64,000 bases of DNA from CAYNRA01 sp046296415 (lineage in GTDB: Bacteria > Bacteroidota > Bacteroidia > Cytophagales > Spirosomataceae): contig JBKBLN010000001.1 in assembly GCA_046296415.1 (NCBI GenBank), positions 744,001 through 808,000 of the forward strand, given 5' to 3'. Shown here piece after piece: positions 26,126-35,222 of this stretch (position 1 is the stretch's first letter; the number at the start of each line of letters is the position of its first letter). The notes beneath the pieces were generated by a model, which saw nothing but the letters and a program-made list of their open reading frames with translations, searched no databases and was not told where the DNA came from. A program made the translations under genes and the position numbers.

Positions 26126-26184
26126 TAGATACTATCCATGATTTTGCACCAAAAATGAAGGTTTTCTGCATCAAAAGTGCTTAA

Positions 26185-26220
26185 AAAGCAAAAAACCAGT
26201 CATTTTCATGACTGGTTTTG
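26185..26220 (-). terminator. Intrinsic terminator downstream of tRNA-Glu
   Basis: AAAACCAGTCAT (26192-26203) pairs with ATGACTGGTTTT (26208-26219), 12 bp with a 4-nt loop; on the minus strand the hairpin is followed by a T run. It lies 32 nt past the 3' end of the tRNA. Confidence 0.8.
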
Positions 26221-26251
26221 GCTAATAATTAAGACTTATACCGAAGTCTTG

Positions 26252-26323
26252 TGACCCTACGGGGAATCGAACCCCGGTTTCATCCGTGAAAGGGACGTGT
26301 CCTAACCGCTAGACGATAGGGCC
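26252..26323 (-). tRNA. tRNA-Glu (anticodon UUC)
   Basis: 72 nt on the minus strand. The acceptor stem GGCCCTA pairs with TAGGGTC (one G-T), discriminator A at 26252, no encoded CCA. The anticodon loop CTTTCAC carries TTC (Glu), and the T-arm reads CCGGGGTTCGATTCCCCG. The 3' end faces the integrase, as for many integration targets, but I found no copy of the tRNA 3' end at the far side of the accessory segment. Confidence 0.95.
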
Positions 26324-26406
26324 GGCTGGTCCCATAATTACCGTTTTGATAAGCGAATTGCCCTCTCTGGGATGATTATGTCTGATCTCGTTCTGAAATC
26401 GTGGTG

Positions 26407-26437
26407 CAAAGGTATAGCGACAAATTTAATTACGCAA
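26407..26437 (-). promoter_or_regulatory. Probable tRNA-Glu promoter
   Basis: On the minus strand: TTG (26435-26437), 20-nt spacer, TACCTTTG (26407-26414), a full match to the Bacteroidota promoter. The predicted start would leave a ~75-nt 5' leader before the tRNA. Confidence 0.55.
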
Positions 26438-26619
26438 TACCCTGGTCAAAAAAACTTCATAAAAATTCAAAAAACTTTATTGTGTACTATTTTTTATTCA
26501 AAAAACTATATAGTTAATTTAGGCATGACGAGATACTGACTCCTTTGGTCTCTTTTTATCGTTTCCTTCCTTTTTTCCTCGTAAATTGCCTTTATTCCAC
26601 ACAAACTATTCATTCTAAC

Positions 26620-28824
26620 ATGCGTGCTGCGTTCATTCTATTCTTATTTTTTTTCTCAGTAGGTATTGGTTTTTCACAAATCTCACTTCAAATTCAAGAA
26701 GCAGAAAGCCTTCGCCCTCTCCCGGGCATTGTCATCACCACTGCCACAACTACTTTACTCACCAACGATCGAGGTGAGGTCAGCCTGCCGGCTCAAACTC
26801 AACAAATTCACGTTAGCGGTATCGGATATCTCCCCCAAACCTTGTTTGCTCCCTTTCCGAAAGTCGTGATTCTAAAAAATAGCATCATCGATCTGTCAAC
26901 CATTACCGTGACCCAATCGCAGGCGCATCGGCGGCAGGTACTGAATAAGATTGATCTTGGACTTCGTCCCCTTCTCAACGCCCAAGAAATCTTACGCATG
27001 GTACCGGGTTTGTTCATCGGCCAACATGCAGGAGGAGGGAAGGCCGAACAAATATTTCTTCGTGGCTTCGACATCGACCACGGAACCGACATTCGGCTAA
27101 CAGCAGACGGTATGCCTGTTAATATGGTATCCCATGCCCATGGCCAAGGATATGCCGACCTTCATTTCCTGATTCCAGAGCTTATCGAAGAGGTTTCCTT
27201 TAAAAAAGGGCCCTATTCTGCTGATCAGGGAAACTTTTCAACCGCTGGATGGGTAAACTTTCAAACCAAATCCCACCTCCCAAATTCGTTCGTAAAGCAA
27301 GAAATAGGTCAATTTAATACCTTCCGAACGTTAGCGGCACTACGTCTTCCCCAGAAAAATAAAAACCAAGGGTACGTGGCAGCTGAATATAATTATTCAG
27401 ATAGTTATTTCGATTCCCCACAGAATTTTAATCGGTTCAACGCCCTCGGAAAATATACTTTCCACCTGTCAGACCGACATAGTCTTCAATTACAAGCCAG
27501 TCACTTTACAAGTCGATGGAATCACTCAGGTCAAATCCCTGATCGAGCCGTCGCAGCTGGTTTGATCTCCCATTTCGGAGCAATCGATGATACAGAGGGC
27601 GGTTCCACTGGCCGTACCAATGCCTCCTTAATCTCTCAGTTCGCTTTACTTGATGGCGGACTTTGGAAAAATCAAATTTTCTACAATCGGTACCAATTTC
27701 AGTTATTTTCGAATTTTACCTTTTTTCTGGACGATCCCCTCTTTGGGGATCAAATTCGACAAACCGAAAAACGAGATATCGTGGGTGTTAACAGTACAGT
27801 AACTCGATCTCACCGCTTCTTGGGTTTTCAATCCGACCAACAGGTAGGAATTCAGCTCCGACTCGATATCACCCAAGATTCTGAATTAGCCAAAACAACC
27901 AATCGAACCTTGGTACGGGAATACCTGTATTTAGGTAATATTCAAGAATCAAACTTGGGCGCTTTTTGGGAGGAAGATATCCATTTGTCCTCAAAATGGC
28001 TCGTCAACCTGGGTGCTCGATATGATTTCTTTACCCATCAATACCAAGATCAACTTCTGCAATCTACAGGAAAAGAACAAGCAGGACTCCTGTCCCCCAA
28101 ATTCAATATTTACTTTACGCCATCCTCTTCCATTCAATTTTATTTAACAAACGGAAAAAGTTTTCATTCCAACGATACCCGTGGGATCATAGCAAATCGT
28201 GGGCTGCAAACTTTACCACCCGCCTATGGTTCGGACCTAGGAATTCAGGGGAAAATAGGTTCCCGATTCTGGTACCAAACCGCCGCTTGGTATTTATGGT
28301 TGGATCAAGAATTCGTTTACGTCGGAGATGCCGGTATCGTCGAACCCAGTGGGCGTTCCAGGCGGTATGGATTCGATTTCTCAGGTCGTTGGCAATTGGC
28401 AGATCGTTGGTTCTTGGATGCCGATCTAAATTGGACTCATCCAAGAGCAATATCAGAAGAGCCAGGTGCCCAATACATTCCCTTAGCCCCGATCTGGAGT
28501 AGTGTTGGAGGAATCACCTATCAAAGTAAACAGGGTCTTAGTGGGTCGCTCCGGTACCGGTGGTTGGGCGACAGACCAGCTAAAGAAGATTATTCTTTAG
28601 TAGCTAAAGGATACCGAATCGTCGATTTTCAGCTCAATTATACCCGAAAACATCACCAGTGGGGACTGAGTATTCATAATCTATTTAATACTTTGTGGAA
28701 AGAAACGCAGTTTGCTACTGAAAGTCGATTAATCGATGAGCCCGCGCCTGTCGAAGAAATTCACTTTACCGCCGGTAGTCCTTTTTTTGGCCGTCTCTCA
28801 TTTACCTATTATTTTTCACGATAA
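26620..28824 (+). CDS. TonB-dependent receptor
   Basis: A 734-residue outer-membrane receptor: signal peptide (residues 1-19), a short carboxypeptidase-regulatory-like domain (~20-90), a plug from ~95 containing FLRGFDIDHGTDI and GQGYADLHFLIPELIEEV, and a 22-strand barrel ending in an aromatic-rich strand (LSFTYYFSR). The His-containing plug loop MVSHAHGQG resembles receptors linked to metal uptake, but the ligand is not clear. The ATG at 26620 begins the signal peptide; the TTG at 26545 is not supported. An M14 carboxypeptidase gene follows after 15 nt and may be co-transcribed. Confidence 0.9.
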   Translation: MRAAFILFLFFFSVGIGFSQISLQIQEAESLRPLPGIVITTATTTLLTNDRGEVSLPAQTQQIHVSGIGYLPQTLFAPFPKVVILKNSIIDLSTITVTQSQAHRRQVLNKIDLGLRPLLNAQEILRMVPGLFIGQHAGGGKAEQIFLRGFDIDHGTDIRLTADGMPVNMVSHAHGQGYADLHFLIPELIEEVSFKKGPYSADQGNFSTAGWVNFQTKSHLPNSFVKQEIGQFNTFRTLAALRLPQKNKNQGYVAAEYNYSDSYFDSPQNFNRFNALGKYTFHLSDRHSLQLQASHFTSRWNHSGQIPDRAVAAGLISHFGAIDDTEGGSTGRTNASLISQFALLDGGLWKNQIFYNRYQFQLFSNFTFFLDDPLFGDQIRQTEKRDIVGVNSTVTRSHRFLGFQSDQQVGIQLRLDITQDSELAKTTNRTLVREYLYLGNIQESNLGAFWEEDIHLSSKWLVNLGARYDFFTHQYQDQLLQSTGKEQAGLLSPKFNIYFTPSSSIQFYLTNGKSFHSNDTRGIIANRGLQTLPPAYGSDLGIQGKIGSRFWYQTAAWYLWLDQEFVYVGDAGIVEPSGRSRRYGFDFSGRWQLADRWFLDADLNWTHPRAISEEPGAQYIPLAPIWSSVGGITYQSKQGLSGSLRYRWLGDRPAKEDYSLVAKGYRIVDFQLNYTRKHHQWGLSIHNLFNTLWKETQFATESRLIDEPAPVEEIHFTAGSPFFGRLSFTYYFSR

Positions 28825-28839
28825 TTCAATTCACTTCTT

Positions 28840-31344
28840 ATGCTGAAAAAACTCCTAAAGGCCCTTTGCCTTGTCTGGATAACCACCCTGCCCGCGTTGG
28901 CACAAGGAATCCAATCGCCTGCCGAATTTCTCGGTTATGAAATAGGAACAAAATTTACATTTCATCACCGGGTCATCGATTACTTTGAATATGTAGCTCA
29001 AAAAGCTCCAGACCGTGTAAAATTGGTTTCCTACGGCAAAACACCTGAGGGCAGACCCTTATTGGTCGCTTTTGTGGCAAAGCCGGCCTACATGAGCAAG
29101 TTGGAGGAAATTCGGACCAATAACCTTAAAAGTATCGGGCTTCTACCAGGCAAGCCTTCAGGTCCTGTGCCTGCCATTGCTTGGATGAGCTATAATATCC
29201 ATGGGAACGAGGCCATATCATCAGAAGCCTCCATGCTCGTGCTTTTCGAAATGCTCAATCCAGCCAATAAACTCACCCAAAAAGTAATAGAAAATACAGT
29301 TGTAGCCATAGATCCCTGCTTAAATCCGGATGGTTTTGACCGCTACGTTCAAGGATACTCTCGGTATGTAAGTAAAACTCCCGACTTCAACCTTGCCTCC
29401 ATTGAGCATAATGAGCCTTGGCCGGGTGGTCGATTTAACCATTATTTGTTCGATTTGAATCGGGACTGGGCTTGGCAAACGCAAACCGAGTCTCAGCAAC
29501 GAATGGCACTTTACAATAGCTGGATGCCTCATTTACACGGTGACTTCCACGAAATGGGACCTGGTTCAACGTATTATTTCCCTCCTTCGGCTCGTCCTTA
29601 CCACGAAAATCTAACTTCCTGGCAACGGCAGTTCCAACAAATGCTGGGTGATTACAACAAAAAGCAATTTGATCAACGTGGTTGGCTCTATTTCACCAAA
29701 GAAAACTTCGATCTTCTGTACCCAAGTTATGGTGATACCTATCCCTCCTACAATGGGGCAATTGGGATGACCTTTGAGCAAGGTGGCTCGGGCCGTGCAG
29801 GGATCAACTACATTCGAGAAGACGGCGACACGCTCACCTTAGCTATGCGGATAGAACACCATTTTGCCGCTACGATGGGCACACTAGAGGCCATCTCATC
29901 CAATGCGGATAAGACCGTCGCCGAATTTGTTAAATACTTTGAAGAGCCCACGCAAAAAGGGGCTGGGAAATACAAATCATATGTCATCAAAACAGCCAAT
30001 GAGCCCTCAAAAACCCAAGCTCTTGCCCGGCAATTAGATAAATTACAAATACAGTATAAGTACGCTGACAAGGCCTCCACGGGTACCGGATTCAGTTACC
30101 TCAGCCGAAAAGAGGAAAGCTTTAGAGTGGAGCCAAACGACATGATTGTGTCTACCTATCAGCCCAAAGGTACGTTTGCTAAAATTTTATTGGAGCCAGC
30201 TACCATGCTGGAGGATTCCAATACCTACGATATTACTGCATGGGCCCTACCGTATGCTTTTGGGCTATCAGCGTACGCCACAACAGCGAAGTTGGAGGGT
30301 TCAACTACACAATATTTGAAACCAAGCCAGCCGGCCATTACCCAAACAGAGCCTGTTTATGCCTATTTGGTGCCTTGGAATTCGTTTGAAGCAGTGAAAT
30401 TCGTGGCAGAACTTCATCAGCACAAAATAGTCGCTAGAATGCACGAAATGCCTTTTGAAATCGATGGCAAGTCATATGACCACGGCACCCTCGTGATTAC
30501 ACGGGCTGCCAATGCCTACATGGGAAAGGGATTTGATGAGAAAGTGCAGTCAGCCGCCAAAAAATCGGGAGTTATATTACATCCTGTTTACACGGGAATG
30601 GTTTCGAAAGGTTTAGACCTTGGTTCGAATAGTGTTTTCACTCTGAAAGTCCCTAAAGTGGGTTTAATTTTGGGCGAAGGCGTATCACCCACCGCGGCTG
30701 GTTCGGTTTGGCATTACTTTGAGAATGAGTTGGGATATCCCCTAACGTTGATCGATGGGTCGTATGCAGCAAGAACCGATCTCTCGACTTTCAATACACT
30801 GATTTTGGCAGAAGGCCGTTACAATACCATTTTCCGAGACACAAAAATGATCCAGGATTGGGTTTCCAAAGGTGGTAAATTGATCGCATTGGAAGGGGCC
30901 ACTCGTTTCTTCGCCGATCGAGAGGGATTCAGTTTGACTTCCAAAAAGGAAGGGAAGTCTGAGGATAATCCACTTCAAGCCTATGCGGATCGGGAACGTG
31001 CCGGAATTTCAGAGCAAATCCCAGGAGCCATCTATAAAATTCACATGGATGCTACCCATCCGCTCGGTTATGGTTATAAAAACGGATATTACACCCTAAT
31101 CAAAGATGTTTTTGGGTTTGACTACCTGAAAAACGGCTGGAATGTGGGATATGTGAAAGAGGATAGCTATGTAACTGGTTTTGTAGGTTCAAAGGCTAAA
31201 TCTAAAATCAACAATTCTCTCCTTGCCGGTGTTGAATCGGTAGGACGTGGTAAGGTAATTTACCTCATGGATGAGCCGATCTTCCGTGGCTTCTGGCATA
31301 CCGGGAAGTTACTATTTGGAAGCGCAGTTTTTGTGGTGAAATAA
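28840..31344 (+). CDS. M14-family zinc carboxypeptidase
   Basis: An 834-residue exported metallopeptidase. Signal peptide residues 1-21 (ALAQ). The zinc motif HxxE is His121-Glu124 in YNIHGNEAIS, with substrate-binding DLNRDW further on and the third ligand in HLHGDFHEMG. After the ~350-residue peptidase domain comes a C-terminal half rich in mixed alpha/beta sequence (GLILGEGVSPTAAG) similar to a glutamine-amidotransferase-like fold often seen in Bacteroidota M14 proteins. It probably digests peptides in the periplasm or at the surface. It follows the TonB receptor by 15 nt and ends before a strong terminator. Confidence 0.9.
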   Translation: MLKKLLKALCLVWITTLPALAQGIQSPAEFLGYEIGTKFTFHHRVIDYFEYVAQKAPDRVKLVSYGKTPEGRPLLVAFVAKPAYMSKLEEIRTNNLKSIGLLPGKPSGPVPAIAWMSYNIHGNEAISSEASMLVLFEMLNPANKLTQKVIENTVVAIDPCLNPDGFDRYVQGYSRYVSKTPDFNLASIEHNEPWPGGRFNHYLFDLNRDWAWQTQTESQQRMALYNSWMPHLHGDFHEMGPGSTYYFPPSARPYHENLTSWQRQFQQMLGDYNKKQFDQRGWLYFTKENFDLLYPSYGDTYPSYNGAIGMTFEQGGSGRAGINYIREDGDTLTLAMRIEHHFAATMGTLEAISSNADKTVAEFVKYFEEPTQKGAGKYKSYVIKTANEPSKTQALARQLDKLQIQYKYADKASTGTGFSYLSRKEESFRVEPNDMIVSTYQPKGTFAKILLEPATMLEDSNTYDITAWALPYAFGLSAYATTAKLEGSTTQYLKPSQPAITQTEPVYAYLVPWNSFEAVKFVAELHQHKIVARMHEMPFEIDGKSYDHGTLVITRAANAYMGKGFDEKVQSAAKKSGVILHPVYTGMVSKGLDLGSNSVFTLKVPKVGLILGEGVSPTAAGSVWHYFENELGYPLTLIDGSYAARTDLSTFNTLILAEGRYNTIFRDTKMIQDWVSKGGKLIALEGATRFFADREGFSLTSKKEGKSEDNPLQAYADRERAGISEQIPGAIYKIHMDATHPLGYGYKNGYYTLIKDVFGFDYLKNGWNVGYVKEDSYVTGFVGSKAKSKINNSLLAGVESVGRGKVIYLMDEPIFRGFWHTGKLLFGSAVFVVK

Positions 31345-31373
31345 GAAGACTGGAGTAGTTTTTCAAAAAATTC

Positions 31374-31413
31374 AAGGGGCTGGTACTTAAACGAAAGTGC
31401 CAGCCCTTTTTAA
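31374..31413 (+). terminator. Intrinsic terminator after the M14 peptidase gene
   Basis: AAGGGGCTGGTACTT pairs with AAGTGCCAGCCCTTT (one mismatch), followed by T5. A clear strong hairpin. Confidence 0.85.
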
Positions 31414-31556
31414 TATACAATTTTCAATAGATGTCATTTATTTCATAGCAGTTCATCCTGAATTGTTTACACATTATCCCGATATCTTTATAAATGAATT
31501 TTTAAATAAGTATTAATATTTTACCTTCATGAAGTTTTCAACCTAAAATTTTATCT

Positions 31557-32324
31557 ATGATGAATGTAAAAGTAAAATCATTCCTGTTTGCAGGAATAAC
31601 GGCTATGCTACTTACAAATTGTAAGGTAGATGATGTCAGGAGTAAACAAGACGTTGCTTTAAAAAATCCGCAGGAGGGCGAGTTTTTAGAAAAAATTGAG
31701 GATGTTCCATCCAAGGTATATTACAAGGATCGATTGATCGAATCACAAGAGGAAATTGACAAATTGGTGTCACAAGCCGCTGTCATTGAACACAAAGACA
31801 AGGATGTAATTATCCTTCATGACCAAGACCCAAGTAGCGTGGCTCGGCCAAAAAGTAACGATGGATATCTGAATATAGATGCCAAAACGACTAATGTGCA
31901 TCCAAGTCAGCATCATCATTTTGTGTATTTTGACTTTTCTTTAAGGTACAGAATTAGCAACGGACATATCTTTGGAATACACTTCGGAAGAAGAGGTAGT
32001 GTTCCACAATGGTTTGGTGCGCCTATGAACCGAGCTCATATCCTGAATTGGACTACTCAAGAGAGGGCAAATGGAACAGGGTTAATCGATATTTCCTTTA
32101 ACTCACTTTCCCGGGGTAAGCCTAGCCACACATTGGTTGTTCGGGTTGTTAACACAACGCCTCATACTAAAATGGTTGCTATTTGGACAAGCTACCATCA
32201 AGAATTGAATAAACTATTGGCTCCCAATGAGATGTGGAGTATCCATTCCAATGGTGAACAAACTTGGGCAAATGGTACAGCAAGATTAAATGGTTTTATA
32301 ACTGGGCATGCTGTTTATAATTAA
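31557..32324 (+). CDS. Hypothetical lipoprotein (first gene of six-cysteine cluster)
   Basis: A 255-residue lipoprotein: signal peptide with lipobox LLTNC (Cys ~22), a charged linker (residues 25-105), then a ~145-residue C-terminal region rich in His, Trp and aromatic residues (VHPSQHHHFVYFDF, IFGIHFGRRGSVPQWFG, HILNWTTQERANG) that looks like one beta-rich domain. No known family. The gene is AT-rich compared with the flanking chromosome and stands 18 nt before two paralogous exported proteins, so it probably belongs to the same operon. A surface or periplasmic partner of those proteins is a guess. Confidence 0.7.
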   Translation: MMNVKVKSFLFAGITAMLLTNCKVDDVRSKQDVALKNPQEGEFLEKIEDVPSKVYYKDRLIESQEEIDKLVSQAAVIEHKDKDVIILHDQDPSSVARPKSNDGYLNIDAKTTNVHPSQHHHFVYFDFSLRYRISNGHIFGIHFGRRGSVPQWFGAPMNRAHILNWTTQERANGTGLIDISFNSLSRGKPSHTLVVRVVNTTPHTKMVAIWTSYHQELNKLLAPNEMWSIHSNGEQTWANGTARLNGFITGHAVYN

Positions 32325-32341
32325 TAATTAAAGTAAGATAA

Positions 32342-33154
32342 ATGAAAAATAAAATTATTGCCTTATTAGCTTGTCTTTTTATTTTAGCAAGTTTCCAAAT
32401 ACACGCATCAAAAAGACTAACTGAGCATGAGTTATTGGTTCATAAGCTATCTCAGTCGTCAAATTTTATCAACTTGATTTCTTCCTTAGAAAAGACTGTT
32501 GAAAAAATTCACCTAAATCGACTAAGTAGTTCTTTTTCCTTGACAAACACGGAGATTCTTTCCTGGCAAAGCGAAGAGCAGATAAGAAATGCCAATTATT
32601 TAGACCGTTACCTGTATGCACGCAGTTTAGGGTATGAAAGTTGGGATAATTTACTTAATGAAGATGCCAAAATGAAGGAGTTAACCAAAGCAGTTGCGTT
32701 GGAGTTTCCCGAGCTCAAAAATGAGACCAAAGAGTCCTTACAAAGTACCTTTGAAGAAGCTATCTATTTTGTTCAAAGTAAAGTTGCGAAAGACCAAGCT
32801 AAATTGAAAGAATGTGTCGATAATGCAGCTCACATTCATTCAAGATGCCTAATGAGTCATTCACCATCGTGGGTTAAAACAGTAGTCTTTGCCACTACAG
32901 GTGCCTGCGTAGCTGCAGGTATAGCTCTAGTTGCAGCGCTAGCTATTTGGATTGATTTTGGCACTGGTGGCACAACTACAGTAATAGCTACTATAGCTTT
33001 AGCAAACTCTGTTGGTGCAATTAGTGGTGGTTGTGCAGCTGTGGCTGGTAAAGCATTCGGTATAAGCAATCCAATTTCCACTGGTCAGAGAAACACCTGC
33101 AATGCAGATCTTCGTATTGCGATAGAAGAATGTGATATTAAATTTGGAAAATAA
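32342..33154 (+). CDS. Exported six-cysteine protein, paralogue A
   Basis: A 270-residue protein with a signal peptide (residues 1-22), a helical ~130-residue region, and a C-terminal part with two long hydrophobic, Gly/Ala-rich stretches. Six cysteines are kept in the same order as in the next gene: C-x10-C (ECVDNAAHIHSRC), then 19, then C-x41-C enclosing the hydrophobic pair, then 21, then C-x10-C (CNADLRIAIEEC). The mirrored CX10C pairs around a hydrophobic hairpin suggest disulfide-stapled helices able to enter a membrane. No known family recognised. Low G+C, like its neighbours. It starts 17 nt after the lipoprotein gene. Confidence 0.7.
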   Translation: MKNKIIALLACLFILASFQIHASKRLTEHELLVHKLSQSSNFINLISSLEKTVEKIHLNRLSSSFSLTNTEILSWQSEEQIRNANYLDRYLYARSLGYESWDNLLNEDAKMKELTKAVALEFPELKNETKESLQSTFEEAIYFVQSKVAKDQAKLKECVDNAAHIHSRCLMSHSPSWVKTVVFATTGACVAAGIALVAALAIWIDFGTGGTTTVIATIALANSVGAISGGCAAVAGKAFGISNPISTGQRNTCNADLRIAIEECDIKFGK

Positions 33155-33164
33155 TAAAATAAAA

Positions 33165-33941
33165 ATGAAAAATATACTAACTTTTTTCTTATTTCTTTCC
33201 TCGAGTATGTTTGTGGTTGGGGCACCTAAATACTCAACGAAAGAGATAAGTATGCGTTTAAGTAAAAGCGAAAAATTCTTTAATTTGTATAAGTATACTT
33301 GTAAAAATATAATATACTTATCAGAGTTTCATTCTATAAATCCAAATAAATTCACTGGAATAGTATCTGATCCAAATGAGATTAATGAGCAATTTATTAG
33401 CTCAATTGGTTATGGTACAATGGAGGATTTTAATTTGGTAGTGAAGAATTTTGATTTTTTAAGAGCAGATCTAAATTCAGAATTCCCAGAATTAAGGGAC
33501 CTAAATAAAGGTGAGCTAGAGGAGATTTTTCTTTTAGCAGAGTCCATGCTTACGACCGAAAAACGACAAGTAAGTAACCCGAAATTGGCTGAGTGTGTTC
33601 AAAATGCGGCAAATCGAGAGTCGCATTGTTTACGAAATGCTGCGCGAGGTTCTGTCGCCGTACGAGCGGCTGCCGGGGCAACGTTTGCATCTTGTTTGAC
33701 CGCTGCGATCGTGGTGTCTTTAGCAGCGACCTATTTAGGTGAGCTAGTTTCAGCAGGTCTAGGTACAGCACTTATAGTCACGGCGATTGTGGTACACATC
33801 GGAGGGATAGTTGGTGGTTGTTCAGGTATTGCCGCTGCTATTTTTGGTACTGCGTATGAAGTGTCTAATGCGGCTAAGGATCAATGCAAGCAAGAACGCC
33901 TCATTGAAATTCGGAAGTGCGTAATTTTGTACAAAGATTAA
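33165..33941 (+). CDS. Exported six-cysteine protein, paralogue B
   Basis: A 258-residue paralogue of the preceding protein. Signal peptide residues 1-19, then EFPEL-containing helical region shared with paralogue A, then the six-cysteine C-terminal part: C-x10-C (ECVQNAANRESHC), 21, C-x41-C around two Gly/Ala/Val-rich segments with GGIVGGC, 21, C-x10-C (CKQERLIEIRKC). It lacks the two extra Cys-free insertions and is diverged outside the motif, so the duplication is old. The gene starts 10 nt after paralogue A (ATG 33165; an upstream TTG would overlap). Function unknown; holin-like, toxin-like or structural roles are all possible. Confidence 0.7.
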   Translation: MKNILTFFLFLSSSMFVVGAPKYSTKEISMRLSKSEKFFNLYKYTCKNIIYLSEFHSINPNKFTGIVSDPNEINEQFISSIGYGTMEDFNLVVKNFDFLRADLNSEFPELRDLNKGELEEIFLLAESMLTTEKRQVSNPKLAECVQNAANRESHCLRNAARGSVAVRAAAGATFASCLTAAIVVSLAATYLGELVSAGLGTALIVTAIVVHIGGIVGGCSGIAAAIFGTAYEVSNAAKDQCKQERLIEIRKCVILYKD

Positions 33942-33948
33942 ATCTAAT

Positions 33949-33992
33949 TTTTCAGGAGGCTTAATGTTATTTAAGCCTCTTGAAAAAAAACT
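33949..33992. terminator. Bidirectional terminator between paralogue B and LytTR gene
   Basis: TTCAGGAGGCTTAA and TTTAAGCCTCTTGAA form an imperfect 13-14 bp stem with T5 on one side and A8 on the other; it overlaps the end of the convergent regulator gene. Confidence 0.75.
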
Positions 33993-34546
33993 TTAACAAG
34001 TTGAGATTTATACGATCGGCCTATTTGTAACACGGAATTGTCGAATAACAGTATCTGATTTTTTGATAAATTTATTTTTTTAATAAAGTATTTGTTTACC
34101 ATTGTTGATTTGTGAATTCGCATAAATGAATTATTTAGCTTATGAGCTATCCTAGTTAATGATGTATTCTCAATATAGTATTTAGTCCTTGTTTGAATGT
34201 ATAAATAATTTCTATTTACTTTTATCCATATAATATCCTCTTGTGATATTCTTGTCTTTAATCCATAGTATTCTGTTACGAATAACATGTCGTTCTTTTC
34301 AATAGCTTGAATGACTTTTTTTAACTCATGTAAAACCTTTGAGTCACGTAGAGCCAACTGCGATATGCTATAGATTAAATTGTCATATTCCTTTTCGTCG
34401 TTTAGTTTTTTTTCAAATACTTGATCTAAATTTTCATTAAGTAAATGGTGTGTATATTCTTTAATTTTTGATTTGGGTAATTTAGTCTCCTTAATGCTAA
34501 CCGCGGAGTTGTTTTCTGTGTCTTTTTGTCGCAGCTTAATCATCAT
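33971..34546 (-). CDS. LytTR DNA-binding domain protein without receiver domain
   Basis: A 191-residue protein from the ATG at 34546 (a second ATG follows at once; a TTG at 34744 would add 66 residues of AT-rich, poorly protein-like sequence). The last ~100 residues are a LytTR domain (IIWIKVNRNYLYIQT, FMRIHKSTMVNKYFI). The first ~85 residues are helical and charged and do not contain a receiver domain or visible ligand domain. It is convergent with the six-cysteine cluster and equally AT-rich, so it may be its regulator, by position only. Confidence 0.75.
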   Translation of the reverse strand: MMIKLRQKDTENNSAVSIKETKLPKSKIKEYTHHLLNENLDQVFEKKLNDEKEYDNLIYSISQLALRDSKVLHELKKVIQAIEKNDMLFVTEYYGLKTRISQEDIIWIKVNRNYLYIQTRTKYYIENTSLTRIAHKLNNSFMRIHKSTMVNKYFIKKINLSKNQILLFDNSVLQIGRSYKSQLVKVFFQEA

Positions 34547-34759
34547 CTTTAAATTAAATTTGATGATATTATGAAAAAAAGTTGTACTTAATTTTTTTTT
34601 GATGATTGGAAACAAAAAAGGGTGATGAAATGTAGTTTTTGATTTTTTTTCTTGACAAAAAATGTCATTCGACTTGGATATATAGTCAACAATAGGGAAG
34701 GTAATTGGCCTCTGAATTTTGCATAGCTTATCTTTATATATCAACGATACTTCAATTAG

Positions 34760-34927
34760 TTGCGCGGATTGGCATATCTTCGTAATGTAGATATACCTTT
34801 GAAAATCGCTTTGGACAGCAATTCTGAATACATTATCGAACCTAAATACGCTTTATTTTTGAGTGGCATTGAAAAGGCCAAGAAAATTTTGTTAGGAACT
34901 TTCCGACATAAAGCAATTTTATTATAA
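34760..34927 (+). other. Possible small gene or gene remnant
   Basis: An open frame of 55 codons from a TTG at 34760 to TAA at 34925-34927, with plausible protein-like content (IPLKIALDSNSEYIIEP, YALFLSGIEKAKKILLG) but no ATG or family match. It could be a remnant of a larger gene or chance. The rest of 34547-35222 is AT-rich and holds only the palindrome at 35030-35062; I see nothing else to call. Confidence 0.25.
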
Positions 34928-35029
34928 AAAATACTTTTCTTCGGTTGCTACGGATTTTTTTACATACATCTCCACAGTACTTTTCAGTAAATGAATACTT
35001 ATTCAATTACTCTCCTTTTTATTTTCTGT

Positions 35030-35062
35030 TTGTAGAGACAACGTATTCCTATGTCTCTACAA
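35030..35062. repeat. Perfect 11-bp inverted repeat (REP-like palindrome)
   Basis: TTGTAGAGACA (35030-35040) and TGTCTCTACAA (35052-35062) are perfect complements around 11 nt, with no T run after either arm. The GTAGAGAC...GTCTCTAC core resembles dispersed palindromes common in Bacteroidota and cyanobacterial genomes (knowledge from memory, not a search), so it is more likely a REP/MITE-type repeat than a terminator. Confidence 0.5.
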
Positions 35063-35222
35063 TACGACTAAAGTTTCCTAATCCCAATGAGGATTTAACT
35101 ATACGATTATGAATGATGAGTTGTAGGGAAAGGTTATTCGCTGATCTAATGGGTTTATGTATGCGGTTATTTAAAAATTAGCATTTAATTCTTTTTTTGG
35201 AATAAAAATTAAATAACTCATC

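Noticed and set aside
26012..26251. Replication origin iterons
   Set aside because: The TGTTAGCA repeats are few and unevenly spaced, with no AT-rich unwinding element or initiator gene nearby; integrase arm sites fit better.
20000..26400. attL/attR direct repeat of the tRNA-Glu 3' end bounding the accessory segment
   Set aside because: I looked for the tRNA 3' end sequence near 20.0-20.6 kb and found no copy, and the tRNA keeps its own terminator; the element boundaries remain open.
34547..34744. 66-residue N-terminal extension of the LytTR protein from a TTG start
   Set aside because: The extra sequence is very AT-rich, rich in Lys/Phe/Ile and lacks domain character; tandem ATG codons at 34546 and 34543 are better starts.
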